Positions 35,765 through 64,000 of a stretch of 64,000 bases of DNA are shown piece after piece. The notes beneath the pieces are model-generated. The model was not told the origin of the DNA. It was given only the letters and a program-made list of their open reading frames with translations, and did no database searches. Where the stretch lies: contig JACVVK020000291.1 in NCBI GenBank assembly GCA_018292915.2, positions 586,001-650,000 of the forward strand. Direction: 5' to 3'. How positions within the stretch are numbered: position 1 is the stretch's first letter; each line of letters begins with the position of its first letter. Both the position numbers and the translations under genes were made by a program. The stretch comes from Batillaria attramentaria. Lineage: Eukaryota > Mollusca > Gastropoda > Batillariidae.

Positions 35765-36062
35765 AGACCTAAAAAAAGATAGACCCTCTGCGGTGCTGGA
35801 AGTGTGACGCTGCCGCGCGCCATGTTGCGAGTACCTGGAAGTGCCAGACGCTATCAGCTGTTTACATAGCGCGCATAGCATTGGTCCGCTTCATCTTATG
35901 TCACATTTCTGATGACGTCTTTCTAAAGAACTTTGTATTTCGAACGAGGCGTCCTGTACACAGAGCCTCTGAGTTCTGGTATTCGCAAGATGGCCGCGAT
36001 AGCGACACTCGCAAGCAGCGGTGGCAGCGTGTGGCGGTGGGTCTATCTTTTTTTTAGGTCTG
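35765..36062. mobile_element. 298-bp inverted-repeat MITE inside the TXNRD2 3' UTR
   Basis: Ends are AGACCTAAAAAAAGATAGAC (35765) and the reverse of the same motif, GTCTATC followed by T8 and AGGTCT, ending at 36062. Pairing extends inward with mismatches for ~80 bp (GCGCGCCATGTTGCG against CGCGGCCATCTTGCG). No coding capacity. It separates the TXNRD2 stop region from the SECIS. Confidence 0.75.
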
Positions 36063-36368
36063 TGATCTCAACGTGTCCTTGCATTGAACAACCTGGCCAC
36101 AAGTGTCTCTTAGGTTAGGTCAGGCAGGTCAGTTATTATTTTTACACATGTAATTTTTCCTTTCTTTCAAAATGGACTCTTTTTCCCTGTCAAGTCACCA
36201 CGTCATTTTTGTCATAGAGTCAAAGGAAAACTGAATGTCAGACTGAAAGAGGCAAAACTGACAACTTGGTAATGTCTGCTAGGTAAGCCACCCCCAAGGT
36301 TTCTCCACAGATCAGCAAATCATTGAAAATACAGCATCTCTGAGTCCCTCTGGCAAAGCAGTGACACC

Positions 36369-36369
36369 A

Positions 36370-36455
<86 letters not shown>
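36369..36455. repeat. (TC)n/(AC)n microsatellite in TXNRD2 3' UTR
   Basis: A short TC run followed by about 37 AC units, 60 nt downstream of the TXNRD2 stop on the minus strand. Confidence 0.95.
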
Positions 36456-36458
<3 letters not shown>

Positions 36459-36516
36459 GAGCCAACAGAAGCCCAAGCCAGAGAGAGGCGCGGAGGGCAC
36501 CTGACAGAGATGTGAC

Positions 36517-50391
<13,875 letters not shown>

Positions 50392-51066
50392 CTTGGAATA
50401 CAGATCAAGGGAAGTCACACTCGTTGCACAGCTACTTTCCCTTGGTAACAGTGGGTGCTGAGTATTTTCATCGGCAGCGCTTTTCCATCGCTTTTTATCG
50501 AAACAAACGACCTGAACCCACGACGAACAGCCAAGTAGTCCGTAGTGTCATTGTGTGAAGCCGAATAACACACCCTGCCCTTATGGTCTCACCGGGTTTC
50601 TGACAGTTTGCCGGCGTTCGTCAGTTAGTGTGTAGTCACACACTCAGTGACTCCGCGGCTGATAGTGGACCCGGCCGGCAACGCTGTTTTAAACCAACGC
50701 TGAGACAGACAAACACACAACTGAACAGTCGGACAAACAAACAGGATCAGTTACAATTGGTCAATGTTCCCGGCGCTCTGCTAGCGGTACTGTCATGATG
50801 ATGTTCCTTCTATTCAGCATCACTGACATCAAGCCCGGCAGCGGTGCTGCCGTCAGTCCGACCACTGAGCTAGTGTCAGTCACTAAGTGACAGCGCGGCT
50901 AAACTGACTCAGTGACACTGACGCCACTGACACCTGCTGCTCAGTGACACTGACTGATACTGACACTATCAGTGATCCGGTCCAGTCACACACCGGACTG
51001 GACACACACAGACGTGGCTCAGTGACGGACAATGTGACTGACGTGACAGCGCCGGGCCGTGCGGCG
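50392..51066. other. TXNRD2 upstream region; GTCAGTGACAC-rich sequence
   Basis: CpG-containing, no TATA box evident. GCCGCCATCTTGGA directly overlaps the ATG, and the CCATCTT resembles a YY1-type site typical of housekeeping promoters. From 50835 to 51020 the sequence is rich in CAGTGACACTGAC words. No gene seen. The TXNRD2 promoter probably lies here, inferred only from position. Confidence 0.4.
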
Positions 51067-51245
51067 GCCGGTGTCATAAAGTTGTTAGACCCCCATAGTA
51101 CTTGGACTCCCCCGGTCCAATAACTTTAAAGTTAATGGACCCCTCCTATAGTTGTTGGACCCCCCTGTTACGTAAAGGTGTTTCTCATCACTTATGGTGT
51201 TTTAACCCATGTCGTGATTGTTTATAGATCTCCCTGTGATGTTTG

Positions 51246-51305
<60 letters not shown>

Positions 51306-52424
51306 GAAGGCGTTTTTGGTATGAGTCGTGTATAATTCATGCTCCAATCCTGTTATTTTCATCATTAATTACTGGTTATTATCAACATGTCTACATAAAT
51401 GATTCTTTGTATTGAAAGAAAAAATGATTAAAATCTCAACGGTAAATATTTTCTAAGAAAATCTTTAAGAGGCCAGCAGAAACAATTATTATAAAACCGT
51501 GGTTAATTAAAATACAGAAAACAAAACGTGGTTTACAAGGGATGGCGATTTACAAAAGTCGTAAACATGTCGGAATCACAGATTTCACATTCACAAATAA
51601 ACTGCCTGAAATATTAAAATGACATTACACCATCAATATTTTTTAAAATTTACTCCTCCATGTACAAATCCCCCCCCCCCCAATCCTCTCACCTACGTTG
51701 TATTGACCCTGGCCCTCCGTACATATGACGCAACCACACCGCCTCTCTCAATCTATACTGACTCCCCCCCCCCCCCACACACACACACACACACACGCGC
51801 GTGCGCGCGCAACGTCAAAGTTCACACATCCACTGCAGACCGCAACCCTTTAACCCACATACCCCCTCCCTAGCTCTCCGAGCAGATAGATCCCCCCAGC
51901 CCTACCCATCGTCCAAATACTCACCCTCACCCCCACCATCTCCATATTGACTCGACCCCCCCCCCCCACCCCCACCCCCCTCCCGACTCATCAGCCCATA
52001 TTCTATCGTCGTCAATATTAACAAGATCAGTTTTAATTGCAGAAATATGTTTAGCGCACTTCAGTTCACACATCGGCAACACCCCCCCCCCCCCCCCCAC
52101 GCCTGAATACGCACACACGGCAAACAGAGATACTTTTTTCCTTCAGAAATCCAATGTGTCCGCGTCAATACCTCAGCTAGTTCAGTTTACCTGTACCAAG
52201 GTTACTCCTAAACCATAATGTGTCGTGTACGAGTGACAGAAAAAGAATAGAGCTATAAGTAATTGAATTTTTTTTAAGTGAAAGGGGGGTCCAACAACCA
52301 TAGAGGGGGTCCAATAATTATACCCTCTGATTATAATTGTTAGACCCCGGGGGTCCATTAACTTTAAAGTTATTGGACCGGGGGGTCCATTACTTGGGGG
52401 GTCTATTAACTATACCACACCGGC
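51067..52424. mobile_element. 1.36-kb foldback element with ~100-130 bp terminal inverted repeats
   Basis: Left end GCCGGTGTCATAAAGTTGTT (51067) and right end the reverse of GCCGGTGTGGTATAGTTAAT (to 52424). Both arms carry spaced GGACCCC words and the self-complementary core TAACTTTAAAGTTA (left near 51120, right near 52360). The interior has (AC)n (51248-51301), C tracts and no transposase ORF. It lies between TXNRD2 and the chitinase-like gene. Confidence 0.78.
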
Positions 52425-52484
52425 ACTGACACACCGGCGGTGACACACAGCGCCGACCGTGACACTGACACCCAGACAAACCGG

Positions 52485-52542
<58 letters not shown>

Positions 52543-53663
52543 ACTGCCGAGACACACATACGGCGCGGCTGACACAATCTGATGGCACACGGCTCAGTGA
52601 CGCACCCGGGCGGCCGGCTGCGGACGGACTCGGAGGGGCCGGGCTGGCAGCGCCGCGGGAGGGAGGGGGGGGGGGATACTACCGGAAAGCCGCGTCATGA
52701 CCGGGAACATAGTCTGTGGTAACACTCAGTGCTGGCGGGTAGACTTGCTCACAAACAAACAAACAAACAGACAAACAAACAAACAAACAAACAAACAAAC
52801 AAACAGACAAACAAACAAACAAACAGACAAACAAACAAACAAACAAACGATCTCTGAGTCCTATCTAGCTCAGCATATCATAGCCTATCTCAGTATCCAC
52901 CTATCTCATTATCTATCTATCTGAGATCAGTCGACTCAGTACTGACAGTGCAGATCGAATCAACACTGACTTATACTTACGTCACTGCGCACTGTACGTG
53001 GGAACTGATTCTTTTTCGCCAGGCCGGCCGGGAACGTAGCTAGCTATAGCACTGAATTAGTACAATAAGTCCAGGGCATGGCTAAGGTTATGAGAAAGCT
53101 AAGTTCACGGTTATAGATGACGTTATGGGAACACATCAGAATGGTCACTCGCAGTTCAGTTCACTTCACTTCTCCCCTGAGAAACAAACAAGTCTATCAA
53201 TATCAACTGATCGGACAGATAACTTGCACAGTTGCGTAAAATGTTCTCTTCGGCTCCTGTGTAAACTTCTCGCCATTGACAAGAACATGTTAGCAGCGCG
53301 TTTGGCGAGACATTTGACACCTGCTGGTGAGGATTCCGTGATCGGCTCAAAGAATCGAACGTCGAGGCCATTGTGGAGAAAAAAATCACACCTTCCAGCG
53401 TTCATCTATCTCACGGTCTATCGGTGTGTAAATTACCCAGGACTCCTCGCGCCAGGGTCATTCGTTTCGTGACAAAACCCGAGGGAACTTTTCGCGATTT
53501 CGGTTCACGGATCACTATTTTGGGTGTTTTGAAACAAAGTGATCGAAGTTCGGCTCTCGTTCGAAGGACACTTCATCACGGGGTATAATGAAGATGTCGG
53601 GGGAGTTTTTACGGTGTTGCCTCGATTGAAAGATTTTGTGGACGAATGGCCTTCAGGTACAGC

Positions 53664-53733
<70 letters not shown>
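52425..53733. other. intergenic sequence with (AC)n, (AAAC)n and (GT)n tracts
   Basis: (AC)n at 52489-52540, (AAAC/AGAC)n at 52752-52849, (GT)n at 53667-53733, and GC-rich sequence at 52590-52690. Open frames near 53125-53640 show no recognisable domain, splice pattern or codon bias, so no gene is called. Confidence 0.5.
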
Positions 53734-53736
<3 letters not shown>

Positions 53737-53893
53737 GTTTAACGTCTTTTTCCACCGCATAAGGGTGACATCAACGACGAGGCAACAAGGAAATGGCCAG
53801 CATAAATATCTGGCCCCAGCCGGGATTCGAACTTACGTCAGTCCCGAGCACTAGAAGTCCATCGCTCTACTGCTCGGCTATCCGTGCTGTCCC
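53734..53893 (-). repeat. SINE family B
   Basis: Reverse: GGGTTTAACGTCTTTTTCC, GCAACAAGGAAATGGCC, GGCCCCAGCCGGGATTCGAAC and TGCTCGGCTATCCGTGC. It adjoins a (GT)n tract instead of the usual (GGGT)n tail. Confidence 0.75.
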
Positions 53894-54520
53894 GATTGTT
53901 TTGGATATGAACACACACGTCATAGACTTCACATCGTACACAGTAACAAGTCATTTCTCTGCCTGATACTGAAACGACCCTTTGCTTTCACACAGACAAA
54001 CCGCAATCCAGGAACGAGCACCAACGATTTTTTTTTCCCATTTTGAAATGCACGTGGCACCATTAAAACTCCTAGGATTTTGGGTTGTCGATTGGAGGAA
54101 GCCGGACAGGGGCCGTTTGGAAATAGAAAATTAATGTCCAACGAAGAGCAAGAAAGCGTATACCAGGATTTGAAAAGAAAGCTTAGAAATACTGATACCC
54201 TCCACCCTGAAATATAGAAGAGTAAAATGTGATATGATAGAGCTTTACAAAATATTGACGGGGAAATACGATTAAGAGCTCTGCTACTTTATCAAACTAA
54301 GCAGTGTTGAAAATGACACAATAGTTTGATCACACGCTATGTATAGAAGAGAAAGAAACTGAACAGAAAAAGAAAGAAAGAAAAAAAAAAGGGTGGCGCT
54401 GTATTACCCCCTTCCCTCCCCCCTCCCCCTCCCCCCTCCCCTCCCCTCCCCCCGGGGGAGGGGGGGGAGGGGGGGCAGCCCGAATTTCCTAGCAGTGGGA
54501 TCACAAATTACAGAGCATTC
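53894..54520. other. intergenic sequence, nothing recognised, with C/G-rich palindrome
   Basis: Mostly unique-looking AT-rich sequence. At 54411-54476 a C-rich run (CCCCTCCCCTCCCC) is followed by its near complement (GGGGGAGGGG), able to form a GC hairpin. Confidence 0.5.
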
Positions 54521-54933
54521 AGGGCGGTCGGTGGTCAACTGGTTTAGAGGCTTCGTCACCAATGCGAGAGGTCAGGTTCGAGTCCCAACCGGGGCAAAGA
54601 ACTTTTCCTTCTCGTACGTGACACCGTTCATTCGGGTCGATCATCGGGGGTTCTCTCCGGGTACTCCGGCTTCCTCCCCCTCTGCTTCGGAAATGTTCAG
54701 CCCACAAACTTTGAAAATAAATGCAATTTTAAATACGGAAACTTGAATTGCTGAGCTGACCCTTCTCACCTCGTGACTGTAATGTGTTCATGTCTAGTGT
54801 GTGAGAGAATGCGTGTGGTTCACGTGAGCGTGCGTGTTGGCTTCAGCTCGGCGATTTGAGCCAGTAAAAGAAATTGGGTGAAGTGCCTACACAATACTCA
54901 ATTATTATTGTTATTATTATTATTATTGTTATC
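54521..54933 (+). mobile_element. SINE family A, full length with (ATT)n tail
   Basis: Head GGCGGTCGGTGGTCAACTGG, B box GGTTCGAGTCCC, full body (CTCGTACGTGACACCG, TTCTCTCCGGGTACTCC, CTGCTTCGGAAATGTTCAGC, GAGCTGACCC) and end AAGTGCCTACACAATACTCA plus (ATT)n. It lies about 120 bp upstream of the chitinase TATA box. Confidence 0.88.
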
Positions 54934-55050
54934 GTATTAGCAGGTGCAGGGGTAGCACCAGAAAAACATCCCCGCCGTTGTGATCGCACCCAGTCATGCA
55001 GTCTCTAAGAGACGGGCTCACAGAGAAGCAAGGTGGGCGTCACTGATGAG

Positions 55051-55057
55051 TATAAAA
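55051..55057 (+). promoter_or_regulatory. TATA box of the chitinase-like gene
   Basis: TATAAAA in GATGAGTATAAAAGTC. A start about 30 bp downstream would give a ~140-nt 5' UTR to the ATG at 55225. No upstream ATG shares its frame. Confidence 0.6.
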
Positions 55058-55224
55058 GTCAAGGTGAGGTGGAAGACACATTTTGTGGTTTGAAGTCGAC
55101 TGCGGAAAGCACTAAAAGAACTGCGCTGTGCATAATTATCCAGTCATCGTTCAAAGAACAACAGCATCAGAGCAGAAACCACCAGGGCGCATTCATCAAA
55201 CAGGAACGACAGACTGAGAGAATC

Positions 55225-64000
<8,776 letters not shown>

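Noticed and set aside
36270..36323. First candidate SECIS (ATGA at 36323, AAA at 36302, GA at 36276, minus strand)
   Set aside because: 17 nt separate ATGA from AAA, helix II hardly pairs and flanks do not form helix I. The hairpin at 35591-35658 fits all criteria.
53125..53640. Overlapping ORFs of 60-115 codons upstream of the chitinase-like gene
   Set aside because: No recognisable motif, no splice partners, and frames compete on both strands.

Overview
The window looks like nuclear DNA of a marine invertebrate, most likely a mollusc and probably a gastropod. It has three multi-exon genes with GT-AG introns and long introns full of tRNA-derived SINEs, LINE 3' ends, foldback elements, minisatellites and very long (AC)n/(GT)n tracts. 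It also has a metazoan-type tRNA-Pro and a metazoan selenoprotein with a SECIS element. The species cannot be named from this sequence.

Gene 1 (plus strand, 1 to 30173) is the 3' part of a NACHT + WD-repeat protein of the NWD1/NWD2 type. Twenty-two exons join in frame to 1254 codons plus stop, running from the Walker B region of the NACHT domain through the WD repeats to an acidic tail. Its introns hold a tRNA-Pro(TGG) gene on the opposite strand, an almost intact RTE-like LINE with a perfect 12-bp target-site duplication (9647-12928), and a decayed CR1/L2-like LINE on the minus strand (about 17452-22266). The second LINE carries a 2A ribosome-skipping motif at its ORF1 N-terminus and sits inside a larger DNA element that has another copy at 56269-58100.

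Gene 2 (minus strand, 50391 to 36517) is mitochondrial thioredoxin reductase 2, a selenoprotein. I could assemble all 17 coding exons into one 522-residue reading frame. It includes a 20-nt microexon for the NADPH-binding glycine motif, an in-frame UGA giving the C-terminal Gly-Cys-Sec-Gly, and a convincing SECIS hairpin at 35591-35658, about 0.9 kb past the UGA. A 298-bp inverted-repeat element lies between the UGA and the SECIS. Genes 1 and 2 converge tail to tail.

Gene 3 (plus strand, 55225 to beyond 64000) is the 5' part of a secreted GH18 chitinase-like protein, with a TATA box, a signal-peptide exon, the DxxDxDxE catalytic motif and an MAYDYYG motif. It is cut by the window end.

The remaining sequence is mostly repeats: four tRNA-derived SINE families (called A to D here), a two-copy dispersed repeat (E), LINE 3' fragments whose (ATT)n tails resemble the tail of SINE A, a hAT remnant, a 1.36-kb foldback element between genes 2 and 3, and a seven-unit tandem array carrying nuclear-receptor-like half-sites in a TXNRD2 intron. 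The three genes have no evident common pathway. No operon, CRISPR array or prokaryotic system is present.
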